From Acutalibacter sp. (lineage in GTDB: Bacteria > Bacillota > Clostridia > Oscillospirales > Acutalibacteraceae), in the NCBI GenBank assembly GCA_020025775.1, contig JAHHRN010000002.1, positions 62,001-126,000 on the forward strand: a DNA stretch of 64,000 nucleotides. The letters are read 5' to 3'. The position numbers were made by a program, and so were the translations under genes. This document shows positions 1 to 8,610 of the stretch, one piece after another. Below the pieces are notes generated by a model. That model was given only the letters and a program-made list of their open reading frames with translations, was not told the DNA's origin and searched no databases. The stretch's first letter is position 1. Each line of letters begins with the position of its first letter.

Positions 1-198
1 CATGAACTGGGCGGCTTCTTTGAGGGGATGATGAACTCGGGAGCTACATTGACGGTTTCTCTCTATGTTTATGCCAAGGAAAACGGAGAATTTGATGTTG
101 CTTTCGCCATTGCAGCTATTCTGATGATTCTGACAGTATTGATTAATCTGGCGGCATCCCTAGTTGAATCCTATTTTAAGAAAAGGAGAAGTCTATGA
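1..198 (+). CDS. pstA: Phosphate ABC transporter permease PstA (3' end only)
   Basis: The window opens inside this gene; only the last 65 codons are visible in frame 1, ending in TGA at 196-198. The translated end contains the stretch GATLTVSLYVYAKENGE, then a hydrophobic segment (AFAIAAILMILTVLINLAA) and a basic tail. This is how PstA permeases end, with a last membrane helix after the periplasm-facing loop. The stop overlaps the pstB start (ATGA), so the two are translationally coupled. PstC is the alternative, but the position directly before pstB favours PstA. Confidence 0.85.
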   Translation, partial: HELGGFFEGMMNSGATLTVSLYVYAKENGEFDVAFAIAAILMILTVLINLAASLVESYFKKRRSL

Positions 199-944
199 GT
201 AATATAATAAGTGCCGAAAAGCTTTGCTTGTGGTATGATGAGCATCAGGCTCTAAAAGATATTTCTATTGAAATCCCAGAGCATCAGATTACGGCTTTGA
301 TAGGACCATCCGGCTGTGGAAAATCTACCTTTTTAAAAACGCTGAACAGAATGAATGACCTAATTCCCAATGTTAAAATTACCGGAGAAGTTCTGTATGA
401 CGGCAAAAACATTTTTGATTGGGATGTTACACAACTCAGAAAGGATGTAGGCATGGTTTTCCAAAAGCCAAATCCTTTTCCCATGAGTATTTATGATAAT
501 GTGGCTTACGGTCCTCGCACACATGGCATTAAGAACCGTGCAAAGTTAGATGAAATTGTGGAAGAATCTTTAAAAAGTGCTGCTATTTGGGATGAAGTAA
601 AAGACAGATTAAAGAAGAATGCCTTAGGCTTATCCGGCGGTCAACAGCAAAGATTGTGTATTGCAAGAGCCTTGGCTGTAGAGCCGAAGGTCCTTCTGAT
701 GGATGAACCCACATCCGCCCTTGACCCGATTTCCACTTCTCATATTGAAGATTTGGCGATGCAGCTCAAGGATAAATACACAATTGTTATGGTCACGCAC
801 AATATGCAGCAGGCAGTACGTGTTTCGGACAATACGGCATTCTTTCTGCTGGGTGATCTGATTGAATATCAGTCAACCGAGGGTCTATTTTCCCACCCGA
901 AGGACAAGCGAACGGAAGATTATATCACTGGGAGGTTTGGTTAA
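195..944 (+). CDS. pstB: Phosphate ABC transporter ATPase PstB
   Basis: This is the ATP-hydrolysing subunit of the PstSCAB high-affinity phosphate importer, working at the cytoplasmic face of the membrane. The 249-residue protein is the usual PstB length. It shows Walker A GPSGCGKST (about residue 36), the PstB-typical MVFQKPNPFPMSIYDNVAYG, the signature LSGGQQQRLCIARAL and Walker B VLLMDEPTSALDP. The ATG overlaps the pstA stop by four bases and has GGAGA upstream. The gene ends where phoU begins. Expression would be expected to follow phosphate limitation through the PhoB/PhoR-type pair further down, but the operon promoter lies outside the window. Confidence 0.97.
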   Translation: MSNIISAEKLCLWYDEHQALKDISIEIPEHQITALIGPSGCGKSTFLKTLNRMNDLIPNVKITGEVLYDGKNIFDWDVTQLRKDVGMVFQKPNPFPMSIYDNVAYGPRTHGIKNRAKLDEIVEESLKSAAIWDEVKDRLKKNALGLSGGQQQRLCIARALAVEPKVLLMDEPTSALDPISTSHIEDLAMQLKDKYTIVMVTHNMQQAVRVSDNTAFFLLGDLIEYQSTEGLFSHPKDKRTEDYITGRFG

Positions 945-1591
945 TGAGAAACAGATTCGATGATCAGCTGGATATACTTAATAAAAAAATGATTGAAATG
1001 GGTGCAATGTGTGAGGAACTCATAGCCAAAGCGTCCCATGCACTGTTGAATGACGATCTCGAGCTTGCCCATCAAGTAATATCTGACGGAGAGAGTATCG
1101 ACCGGTCGGAACGTGAAATCGAAGGCTTTTGTGTGAAGCTCCTTTTACAACAACAGCCCGTAGCAGGTGACCTTCGACAGATTTCCGCTGTACTGAAAAT
1201 GGTTACAGACATGGAACGTATCGGAGACCAGGCAGAGGATATTGCCGAAATCCTTCCTTTTTTGAAAAATCAGAATATGGAAAATTGTGACTTGATTCGG
1301 AAAATGGCTCATGCTACAATTCAAATGGTGAATCAGAGTATTGATGCGTTTGTAAAAAAAGATGTGAAGTTGGCAAAAGAAGTGATGGCACAGGACGACG
1401 TTGTAGATGCGTTCTTCCTGAAAATGAAAAAGCTTTTAATCCATATGATTTCAGAAAATCCACAGCATGGCGAAATTGCGCTGGACCTTTTGATGGTTTC
1501 CAAGTATTTTGAGCGCATTGGAGACCACGCTGTAAATATAGCAGAATGGGTCATTTATTCAGTGACCGGAGAAATGAAAGGAAAAGCGTGA
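944..1591 (+). CDS. phoU: Phosphate uptake regulator PhoU
   Basis: PhoU proteins link the Pst transporter to the PhoR kinase and hold the Pho response off when phosphate is plentiful. The 215-residue product has the two-repeat PhoU helical layout: a first bundle with ERIGDQAEDIAE and a second with ERIGDHAVNIAEW, the metal-binding E(R)xGDxxxxIAE motifs of the family. The start ATG shares a base with the pstB stop and the stop overlaps the next start (TGATG), so pstB, phoU and the response regulator are tightly coupled. Family and position agree fully. Confidence 0.96.
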   Translation: MRNRFDDQLDILNKKMIEMGAMCEELIAKASHALLNDDLELAHQVISDGESIDRSEREIEGFCVKLLLQQQPVAGDLRQISAVLKMVTDMERIGDQAEDIAEILPFLKNQNMENCDLIRKMAHATIQMVNQSIDAFVKKDVKLAKEVMAQDDVVDAFFLKMKKLLIHMISENPQHGEIALDLLMVSKYFERIGDHAVNIAEWVIYSVTGEMKGKA

Positions 1592-2271
1592 TGATTTGGT
1601 GTGTAGAAGATGATACCAGCACAAGAGAAATCGAATTATATACACTGAATTCCACCGGATTTGAAGCCAAGGGCTTTGATAATGGCACTTCCTTTTGGGA
1701 TGCAGTGCAAAAGGAGCAGCCGGACCTGGTGATTCTGGATGTTATGCTTCCGGGCATTGACGGGATTGAACTGCTGAAAAGAATGCGAAAAAGTGCAGAG
1801 CTTTATCGGATTCCGGTTATTATGGCCACAGCAAAGGGCGAGGAATACGATAAGATTCAAAGCCTGGATCTCGGAGCGGATGATTATCTTGTAAAGCCGT
1901 TTGGCATGATGGAAATGGTTTCGAGAATTAAGGCGGTGCTTCGAAGATGTCAGCCGTTAAACCATCCGCATTTGCTGAAAGATGGAGATGTGGTCGTCAA
2001 CCTTGACGAGCGAACTGTTACCGCGTACGGCGAAAGAATCAATCTAACTTACAAAGAGTTTGAACTGCTTCGGATTTTTGTTTCTCACCCGGGTATTGCG
2101 TTCACAAGAGATCAGCTGTTTTCACAGGTGTGGAATATGGACTATATGGGCGACAGCCGAACCTTAGATATGCACATACGTACGCTTCGAATGAAGCTCG
2201 GCGATTCCGGAAAGTATATCGAAACCGTTCGGAATGTAGGTTATCGTTGGGAGGCTCCGGATGACAAGTAA
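1591..2271 (+). CDS. PhoB/PhoP-type response regulator (OmpR family)
   Basis: DNA-binding response regulator, probably controlling the phosphate regulon. I place the start at the ATG overlapping the phoU stop (226 aa) rather than an in-frame ATG 45 bases upstream inside phoU, because the receiver domain begins at once with MIWCVEDD. The receiver has the acidic pocket ED/D at residues 6-8, phosphoacceptor Asp50 (LVILDVMLPG) and the conserved Lys near residue 100 (VKPF). The C-terminal winged helix ends TVRNVGYRWE, typical of OmpR/PhoB. The 3' end overlaps the kinase gene by 11 bases. Partner and regulon are inferred from position. Confidence 0.93.
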   Translation: MIWCVEDDTSTREIELYTLNSTGFEAKGFDNGTSFWDAVQKEQPDLVILDVMLPGIDGIELLKRMRKSAELYRIPVIMATAKGEEYDKIQSLDLGADDYLVKPFGMMEMVSRIKAVLRRCQPLNHPHLLKDGDVVVNLDERTVTAYGERINLTYKEFELLRIFVSHPGIAFTRDQLFSQVWNMDYMGDSRTLDMHIRTLRMKLGDSGKYIETVRNVGYRWEAPDDK

Positions 2272-3946
2272 AATTTTCAGATCTATTTTTATCGCGTCGG
2301 TATCGGTTCTGTTAGTTACACTACTCATCATTACAGGAAGCATGAGCGGCTATTTTGATAAAGTTCAGCAGAAAGAATTGCGGGACGAGCTGGAAATTGC
2401 AGCAGTAGCAACTGAAAAGATAGGTGTGTCTTATCTGGAAGAATTGAAATCCGATCGGTATCGATTAACGTGGATTGCAGAAGACGGTAGCATTCTTTAC
2501 GATACGGATGTAAATGCTGACCATATGGAAAATCATCTGGACCGTGAAGAAGTGCAGGAAGCGATGCAAACCGGTTCCGGAAGCAGTTCCCGATATTCCT
2601 CCACCTTGACCGGAAAAACACTTTATGAGGCTATGCAGCTGGAGGATCATTCCATTCTGCGTATTTCCGTAAGTCATGCTACAACACTTCTGTTGGTTGC
2701 TGGTATGCTTCAGCCTATCTTGATCATCTTTGTTCTTGCCGCCGCTCTTTCGCTGCTTTTGGCTATAAGAATGGCGAAAAATATTGTTAAACCGTTTAAT
2801 CATCTGGATTTGGAACACCCGATGGAGAATGATACTTATGAAGAGCTTTCTCCTTTACTGCATCAGATTTACTCTCAGCATCGACAGATTGATCAACATA
2901 TTAAAGAATTGAAGTGGAAGAAGGATGAGTTCAATCAGATTATTGCACAGATGGAAGAAGGTCTTGTTTTGCTCAATGAGCATAGCACCATTCTCAGCAT
3001 TAATCCGGCAGCTATGTCTATTTTCCAGACAGGGGATTTTTGCATCGGACAGGATTTCCTGACAATAGACCGAAGCAGTGAACTCTCCGAGGCTATGCAT
3101 AGAGCACAGGAAAACGGGCATGATGAGCTGCGCATGAAACGTTCTGGCAGAGAGTATCAGGTCAATATCAGCCGAACGGTATCCGAAGATCATATCCTCG
3201 GTTCCGTATTACTTGCTTTTGATGTGACCGAACAGGCCTCAGCAGAACGCAGCAGACAGGAATTCACAGCCAATGTTTCTCATGAACTGAAAACACCGCT
3301 TCAATCCATTATTGGCAGTGCGGAACTGATCGAAAATGGTATTATGAAAACGGAAGATATTCCGAGATTTGCAAGAAATATTCGAAAAGAATCCAGCCGA
3401 CTGGTCAATTTGATTGATGATATTATAAGGCTTTCCCAGTTGGATGAAGGCGCAAGTGTTCCTATGGAAGAGGTAAGTCTTTCTGCCGTAGCAGACGAAG
3501 TATTTTCCGCATTACTGGATTCTGCATCGCTTAAAAATATCCATATGACCTGTTCAGGTGAAGCGGTAATAATCGGTGTGAAGCGGCTTCTGTTTGAAAT
3601 GCTCTACAATCTCTGCGATAATGCAATCAAATACAACAAACCGGACGGAAAGGTGGATGTTTCGATTGAACCGAAGGAAAAAGCGGTAAGAATATCCGTC
3701 AAAGATACGGGAATCGGTATCCCAAAAGAGGAGCAAAGCCGAGTATATGAACGTTTTTATCGTGTAGATAAAAGTCATTCTAAGCAATCCGGTGGCACAG
3801 GGCTCGGGCTTTCCATTGTGAAGCACGTGGTACAATATCATCACGGAAAAATTGAAATGCGCAGTCAGGAAGACTTTGGAACAACCATTACCGTAGAATT
3901 GCCGGTAGAACAAACACAACAAGAAAGGTTAGGCGATCATCTATGA
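2261..3946 (+). CDS. phoR: PhoR-like sensor histidine kinase
   Basis: Membrane histidine kinase of 561 aa. It has a first TM at about residues 8-28, an extracytoplasmic sensor of roughly 115 residues, a second TM at about 147-169, a short HAMP-like linker, and a cytoplasmic PAS domain from about 225 (EEGLVLLNEHSTILSINPAA). HisKA carries His341 in NVSHELKTP. The HATPase domain has N-box NLCDNAIKYN, DTGIGIP and GGTGLGLSIV. The order pst-phoU-response regulator-kinase, and the PAS-containing layout matching Gram-positive PhoR, point to phosphate control. The kinase start overlaps the regulator, with GGAGG just before it. Confidence 0.92.
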   Translation: MTSKIFRSIFIASVSVLLVTLLIITGSMSGYFDKVQQKELRDELEIAAVATEKIGVSYLEELKSDRYRLTWIAEDGSILYDTDVNADHMENHLDREEVQEAMQTGSGSSSRYSSTLTGKTLYEAMQLEDHSILRISVSHATTLLLVAGMLQPILIIFVLAAALSLLLAIRMAKNIVKPFNHLDLEHPMENDTYEELSPLLHQIYSQHRQIDQHIKELKWKKDEFNQIIAQMEEGLVLLNEHSTILSINPAAMSIFQTGDFCIGQDFLTIDRSSELSEAMHRAQENGHDELRMKRSGREYQVNISRTVSEDHILGSVLLAFDVTEQASAERSRQEFTANVSHELKTPLQSIIGSAELIENGIMKTEDIPRFARNIRKESSRLVNLIDDIIRLSQLDEGASVPMEEVSLSAVADEVFSALLDSASLKNIHMTCSGEAVIIGVKRLLFEMLYNLCDNAIKYNKPDGKVDVSIEPKEKAVRISVKDTGIGIPKEEQSRVYERFYRVDKSHSKQSGGTGLGLSIVKHVVQYHHGKIEMRSQEDFGTTITVELPVEQTQQERLGDHL

Positions 3947-4599
3947 CATATGAAGAAATTAAAAACAACCCGGAGGTTTTGGCTTTACTGGAAAAAGGCA
4001 ACCAAAACCTCGGCGTTTTAGGGTTTACCGATCACTCTATTGCCCACTGCACCCTTGTCGCAGAAAGAGCAGCCAATATTCTCAAATCTTTGGGCTATGC
4101 AGAGCACGAACAGGAACTGGCGAAAATTGCAGGTATTATGCACGATATCGGTAATGCCGTGAATCGTTCCCGCCATGCCGAGAGCGGCGCTATCCTTGCC
4201 AATACCATTCTTCGAGAAACAGATCTGCCGTTGGAGGACAGAATGATTATTATATCTGCTATCGGCAATCATGACGAATCGACTGGGGGCGCAAAGGATC
4301 CTGTTTCGGCAGCTGTTATTTTGGCTGATAAGTCAGATGTGCGCCGTAATCGCGTAAGAACCAAGGAAAAAGATAAATTTGATATTCATGACAGAGTAAA
4401 TTATGCGGTTACAGGGTCCAGCTTAAAGGTGGATTCTGTGGAAAGAAAAATATCTTTGAATCTGCAGGTAGATAACAGTATTTGCTCTATGTATGAATAT
4501 TTTGATATTTTCCTTGGTCGAATGATGATGTGCCGCGGAGCAGCTGAAATTCTATCCGCCCATTTCCGCTTGACTGTAAATGGCGGTAAGGTCCTGTAA
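3943..4599 (+). CDS. HD-domain phosphohydrolase
   Basis: A 218-residue protein with a complete HD metal site: His31/His35 in DHSIAH, His67-Asp68 in MHDIGN, a later AIGNHDES and ILADKSDVRRNRVR. These are the ligands expected for a metal-dependent phosphohydrolase of nucleotides or phosphoesters. The substrate cannot be told from sequence; (p)ppGpp- or nucleotide-type substrates are possible. The start overlaps the phoR stop by four bases (ATGA), so it is part of the phosphate operon and presumably made together with the sensor kinase. The gene ends before paired hairpins that separate it from the convergent symporter gene. Confidence 0.85.
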   Translation: MTYEEIKNNPEVLALLEKGNQNLGVLGFTDHSIAHCTLVAERAANILKSLGYAEHEQELAKIAGIMHDIGNAVNRSRHAESGAILANTILRETDLPLEDRMIIISAIGNHDESTGGAKDPVSAAVILADKSDVRRNRVRTKEKDKFDIHDRVNYAVTGSSLKVDSVERKISLNLQVDNSICSMYEYFDIFLGRMMMCRGAAEILSAHFRLTVNGGKVL

Positions 4600-4727
4600 A
4601 AGGCAGGGGAGAAACCGTTATTACACAGCGGTAGAAAAGATGGACAGTCCGACAGAAAAGAAAATGCAGACAAGGATGAAGGAAATCTGTGAAAAAACCG
4701 CAGAATTTTTGTTTCCTCGCAAAAAAG

Positions 4728-4769
4728 AAGATACGGTACAGTTCCCAAAAGGGATTGTACCGTATCTTT
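4728..4769. terminator. Strong hairpin between convergent genes, likely terminator of the minus-strand symporter gene
   Basis: A perfect 13-bp stem: positions 4728-4740 pair with 4756-4768, and the loop itself contains TCCC/GGGA. On the minus strand the stem is followed by a T-rich stretch, so it best serves the leftward gene 4824-7277, though it may act both ways. Confidence 0.75.
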
Positions 4770-4785
4770 CAAAAAAATTTCTTAG

Positions 4786-4813
4786 GAACGTACTTTTTGG
4801 TACGTTCTTTTTT
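4786..4813 (+). terminator. Rho-independent terminator of the pst-pho-HD operon
   Basis: An 8-bp stem (4786-4793 with 4800-4807) around a TTTTTG loop, directly followed by a run of Ts at 4808-4812. It lies downstream of the HD gene on the plus strand. Confidence 0.8.
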
Positions 4814-4823
4814 AGTTTAAAAC

Positions 4824-7277
4824 TTATTTGTTTTTCTTAGCTGCTTTCTTTGCGGCTTTTTCAGCTTTAATTTTTGCAGCCTGTGCTTTTTCTTCTGCTG
4901 CAAGACGAGCGTCTTCGGCAGCTTTTTCAGCCATTTCCTGCTCATGACGAGTTTTAGCTTCGTCATACATAGCAGCGATTTCATCCAAACGTTGATAGTT
5001 TTCGTTTTGAGCGAGAAGTTTCTTTGCGCTAATGTAAGGTTTTGCAGCACGGGCATAGAGGGAGTTTGCGTCTGTAGCTTTCTTAATAGCTTTTTCATTC
5101 TCCTTCTGTTGCTGCTTAATTGCATGGACTTCTTCGGTAATTTCCTTTACAGCGGATTTGTTTTTCTGATCTCTTGCAGCATAGAGCTTTTGATAAGTTG
5201 CTTCAAGCTTTTCAGATAATTCGTCGTCCTTTGCGAATAATTCTTCAAATACAGAAGCGTCGAATTCTTCGATGCCGTTGGGGAAGTGCTTTAAAGCAAC
5301 TTTCTTTGCAAACATAGTGTCTTTAGCACTAGTGATTTCTGCTTTTCTGTAAGCTTTTTCAGCATCCGTTTCTCTCGGAAGTGCTTTTGCAGCAGCGAGA
5401 GCAGACTCATCAAAGTTATAGATGTAGTCATAGCCGGCATCTACTGCTTTCTGTGCTTCCTGAAGCTGTAAAATGCCTTCGGGTGTGTTGAAACGATTCA
5501 TTTCGTCCATAACAATCTTAGAAATTTCAATGTTTTGATTGAATTCGATTGCGGCACGTCGAGCTTTCTTAGCTGCTTTCTTTTCTTCTTTGCTCTTTGC
5601 GGCGCGAATCGCATCACGGCTTGTGGACTTCGGCTGAGCGTTATAGAATTTCTGTGCTTCGTGGATAGAGTCAATTGTCTCAACCAAATCCTTGTCCTTG
5701 AGAACGCCATTGCCGTAGTCCTCGAAAAGTGCACGAATTTGTAAAACCTTAATCATACCGCGCTGTTTTACTTCAGAAAGGTCATACCAGAAATAAGGCA
5801 GAACGTTTAAAAATGCGCCGACAATAGATGCACCGATTAAAACAGCAAAGATGCTAATGAAGGTGTTTCTATCATAAAGTACGTTATAAACATTGGTGGG
5901 GTCAATGATTTTGTCAGGATTGAGTGCATGTTCTGCTGCTTCAATAGAGGGGAGCAATCTGGTTAAAGTTTCTTGGTTGAAACCAACATATTCATAGATA
6001 GCAGGTAAAACGCCACTGGTAATCATGGTAACAACAGAACCAATAAGACCAACTGCTGCGAACATACCGTCGATTCTTTCACCGGTGATATATTGCTGAT
6101 AGTCACGGATGTCACCGTTTAAGCTCGGGGTCAAGATATGAGCGAAGGAGCCAACAAGTGCGTTCATCCAAAGGCAAGCCATAACAAGCCAAATCATCAC
6201 AGAGGGATTGCCAACATGCTTTACAATCGGATACATGGCAGCAATGAAGAAGATGTTTAAAATGTTGGTAAATACCAAAGTGTTACGCTTACCAAGATAT
6301 TTAATAGATAATGGTGCTAAAAGCATGCCCCAGAAGGAAGCGTTACCGTAAATCATGTTTAAAATGGTATAAACGCCAGGGGAGCAAGCATGCTGATAGG
6401 TGTAAAGCCAAGTTAAGATGCTACCGTAAGCACCTTCTAAGAAGCCAAGCCAACCGGCAAGAGAAATAATCCAGAAATATTTGTTTCTTGCAACCGCACG
6501 AAGCGCATCAGTAAATTTGATTTGTACAACGTGCGTTTTAGCCTGGATGATTTTTTCTTCGGTGTTTACATAGATAATAACACTTAAGAAGAAGCCGATA
6601 ATCAAAATAGGAGGCCAAATGAAACGATAAATACGAATATCAAAGAGGTTGTCTGTGCCTGTAATGGCTTTGCCCAGAAGCGGAATGATTGCACCGGTAA
6701 TGGTGGGTGCTATGGAATCCGCAAGAGCACGAACAGAAGCAACGTTTGCTCTTTCCTGTGTGTTCGGAGAGAGAACAACAACATAGTTGTCGTAAGCGTC
6801 GAACATAAACATATAGAAGAACTGGAAGCCAATATTAAAGAGCAAAACTACAATGCACTTTGTAATATCATTCATATGATTGTAGGGCATCCAGAAATAT
6901 GCAATCGCTAAAATGATAGTCGGAAGACCCATGGAAATAATATAGGGCCTGTATTTACCTTTACGGCTTCTAGTGTTATCAATGATATACGCACGAAGCA
7001 TAGTAAGGGGAAAACCTGCTAAAACGCTCAAAAGATAGATAACATACATAGGCATTGGCTTAATACCAATAGTGTTACCAATGAATACGTTACCAACTGC
7101 AAGGAGAACGCCTTGAACACAGGTGATGATGAACTTAACACCGACACCGCCGCCGGCAAGAGAAACAATCTCTTTCATGTTCATGTATTTACCTACCGGA
7201 GGTGTTTTCCAGTAGGTGCGGATTTGCGTAATAGTATTTTTTGCTTTGTCTACTACGCTGGGTTTTTCAGTACTCAT
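4824..7277 (-). CDS. GPH-family (MFS) sugar:cation symporter with long helical C-terminal tail
   Basis: An 817-residue protein. Roughly residues 30-490 form a 12-helix transporter of the glycoside-pentoside-hexuronide (MFS_2) type, with DNTRSRKGKYRPYI between helices 2 and 3 matching the conserved DRTRTRWGRYRPW-like loop. It should import a sugar or glycoside with a cation; the substrate is unknown. Ordinary GPH symporters are about 450-500 residues. Here about 320 more follow: soluble, helical, rich in Ala, Lys and Glu, ending in a Lys/Ala-rich segment. The tail is probably cytoplasmic, judging by charge. The start has AGGAGG seven bases upstream. It is a single-gene unit with its own promoter. 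Confidence 0.85.
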   Translation of the reverse strand: MSTEKPSVVDKAKNTITQIRTYWKTPPVGKYMNMKEIVSLAGGGVGVKFIITCVQGVLLAVGNVFIGNTIGIKPMPMYVIYLLSVLAGFPLTMLRAYIIDNTRSRKGKYRPYIISMGLPTIILAIAYFWMPYNHMNDITKCIVVLLFNIGFQFFYMFMFDAYDNYVVVLSPNTQERANVASVRALADSIAPTITGAIIPLLGKAITGTDNLFDIRIYRFIWPPILIIGFFLSVIIYVNTEEKIIQAKTHVVQIKFTDALRAVARNKYFWIISLAGWLGFLEGAYGSILTWLYTYQHACSPGVYTILNMIYGNASFWGMLLAPLSIKYLGKRNTLVFTNILNIFFIAAMYPIVKHVGNPSVMIWLVMACLWMNALVGSFAHILTPSLNGDIRDYQQYITGERIDGMFAAVGLIGSVVTMITSGVLPAIYEYVGFNQETLTRLLPSIEAAEHALNPDKIIDPTNVYNVLYDRNTFISIFAVLIGASIVGAFLNVLPYFWYDLSEVKQRGMIKVLQIRALFEDYGNGVLKDKDLVETIDSIHEAQKFYNAQPKSTSRDAIRAAKSKEEKKAAKKARRAAIEFNQNIEISKIVMDEMNRFNTPEGILQLQEAQKAVDAGYDYIYNFDESALAAAKALPRETDAEKAYRKAEITSAKDTMFAKKVALKHFPNGIEEFDASVFEELFAKDDELSEKLEATYQKLYAARDQKNKSAVKEITEEVHAIKQQQKENEKAIKKATDANSLYARAAKPYISAKKLLAQNENYQRLDEIAAMYDEAKTRHEQEMAEKAAEDARLAAEEKAQAAKIKAEKAAKKAAKKNK

Positions 7278-7310
7278 TTGAATACCTCCTACTTTTATAC
7301 AATGCTAATT

Positions 7311-7339
7311 ATTTTAACATAAAAATAAGTATAGAGCAA
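7311..7339 (-). promoter_or_regulatory. Sigma-A-type promoter of the symporter gene
   Basis: Read on the minus strand: TTGCTC (7334-7339), 17-base spacer, TAAAAT (7311-7316), with a TG one base before the -10 element. The transcript would start about 30 bases before the AGGAGG and ATG. Confidence 0.65.
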
Positions 7340-7445
7340 CCGATTTTATTCAATTTTGCACAAAAATAGGTGGCGGTGGGAAAAAAACGTGAAAGTACAC
7401 AAAATTTTAATCTGAGTTTTGAGGAAAAAGCCTAATAAAATTTTC

Positions 7446-7483
7446 AAAAAAGAAAAGCAACAAAGAAACTCTGTTGCTTTTCT
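7446..7483 (-). terminator. Rho-independent terminator of the pseudouridine synthase gene
   Basis: A 12-bp perfect stem (7451-7462 with 7472-7483) and a nine-base loop. On the minus strand the stem runs straight into five more Ts. It lies four bases past the stop codon of the leftward gene. Confidence 0.9.
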
Positions 7484-7486
7484 GTG

Positions 7487-8359
7487 TTATAACAAGGATT
7501 TTATATCTGAGGGTAGGAGCGCTGTAAAGACTTTTGTTTCCCCGGTAACGGGATGACGCAATCTGCATACAGCGCAGTGTAGGGCTTGCCGATGAATACG
7601 GGAGTCGAAAGACGCGCCGTACATATCGTCCCCGAGCAAAGGCGCACCTAAGCTTTGAAAATGCACACGAATCTGATGTGTTCTGCCAGTTTCTAAACGA
7701 ATATGCAAAAGAGAATTACCTTCGGCGGTAGTGGAAAGAGCCGTCCAGTGTGTAACGGCGGTTTCTCCATGATCACCGGCAGCACGAAGTGTTTTATTGG
7801 GGTCAGGACGATAAATTGGTTGGTCAATCGTACCGCTGCCTTCAAAAATACCGGGCACAACAGCCACGTATTCTTTTTGAATTTGCCCGGAGAGCACAGA
7901 GGCGGCGTATTGATGCAGGGCACAGACTACAACGCCGGAAGTACCCTTGTCGAGCCTGCCGACACTGCGAAAAACCGAGGGCTTGCCTTTTTGTTTTAAA
8001 TAGTAGGCAACCGCATTGGAAAGCGCATCCCCTTGATGATTATGTGTTTCATGCATGGCGATGTTGCCGGGTTTATTTATAACCAAAATATCTTCGTCTT
8101 CATAAAGAACGGAAAGCGGTAATGCCAAAGGCAGAGCGGTGTTTTCTTCCGGTTCTTCGGGAAGCTCAATAGAGAGCAAATCACCTTCGTGCACGAAATC
8201 AATCGAACGAATATGTTGGCCGTTACATAAGATGCCGTTTTCGGTCATTTTCAGACTGTGCAGGAGCCTTGCAGAAACTTGCTTTTCCCGTCGTAAAAAT
8301 GTGCCGACCTTTTGGCCATCATAATTTTTTGGAATGCAAAATTCTATTTTTCTGCCCAA
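7487..8359 (-). CDS. RluA-family RNA pseudouridine synthase
   Basis: This enzyme should isomerise uridine to pseudouridine in rRNA or tRNA. The 290-residue product has an N-terminal S4-like RNA-binding region (about residues 1-75, with VSARLLHSLKMTENGILCNG) and the RluA catalytic domain. The catalytic Asp lies in GRLDKGTSG, where many family members have HRLD. Further motifs are VNKPGNIAMHETHNHQGDAL near residue 95 and TGRTHQIRVHF near 235. The start is a TTG with GGGGTGA just upstream; no in-frame ATG lies nearby. The target uridine cannot be assigned. It has its own terminator. Confidence 0.92.
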   Translation of the reverse strand: MGRKIEFCIPKNYDGQKVGTFLRREKQVSARLLHSLKMTENGILCNGQHIRSIDFVHEGDLLSIELPEEPEENTALPLALPLSVLYEDEDILVINKPGNIAMHETHNHQGDALSNAVAYYLKQKGKPSVFRSVGRLDKGTSGVVVCALHQYAASVLSGQIQKEYVAVVPGIFEGSGTIDQPIYRPDPNKTLRAAGDHGETAVTHWTALSTTAEGNSLLHIRLETGRTHQIRVHFQSLGAPLLGDDMYGASFDSRIHRQALHCAVCRLRHPVTGETKVFTALLPSDIKSLL

Positions 8360-8540
8360 TGTATCACCCCTTTATAATATGTATAGAATTCTTGTTTGAA
8401 CGCTTCTAAATACGTCAAAAATCATATCATATTTTCTTTTTTGTTGCAAATAAATTCCCTATAAATTTTCTTTTTTCAACAAAAGAAAGGGAAAAAAGAA
8501 AAAGACACTTTGTCTAAAACGTGGGTTTTATATTTGAGAT

Positions 8541-8569
8541 TTGCATTAAAGGGAAAAGAAGTGTATACT
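8541..8569 (+). promoter_or_regulatory. Sigma-A-type promoter of the antiporter gene
   Basis: TTGCAT (8541-8546), 17-base spacer, TATACT (8564-8569). The start codon follows 41 bases later. The rest of the 8360-8610 gap is AT-rich, with a low-complexity inverted repeat (8466-8477 with 8491-8502) and no evident gene. Confidence 0.75.
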
Positions 8570-8610
8570 TAAATTGATTTAAAAAGAAAACGTAAGTGAA
8601 GTGAAAAAGT

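Noticed and set aside
4580..4840. Possible small gene of 86 codons after the HD gene
   Set aside because: It runs through both terminator hairpins and has no ribosome-binding site; the reading is an artefact of the intergenic region.
8466..8502. 12-bp inverted repeat in the antiporter promoter region
   Set aside because: Homopurine/homopyrimidine low complexity; likely chance in AT-rich DNA.
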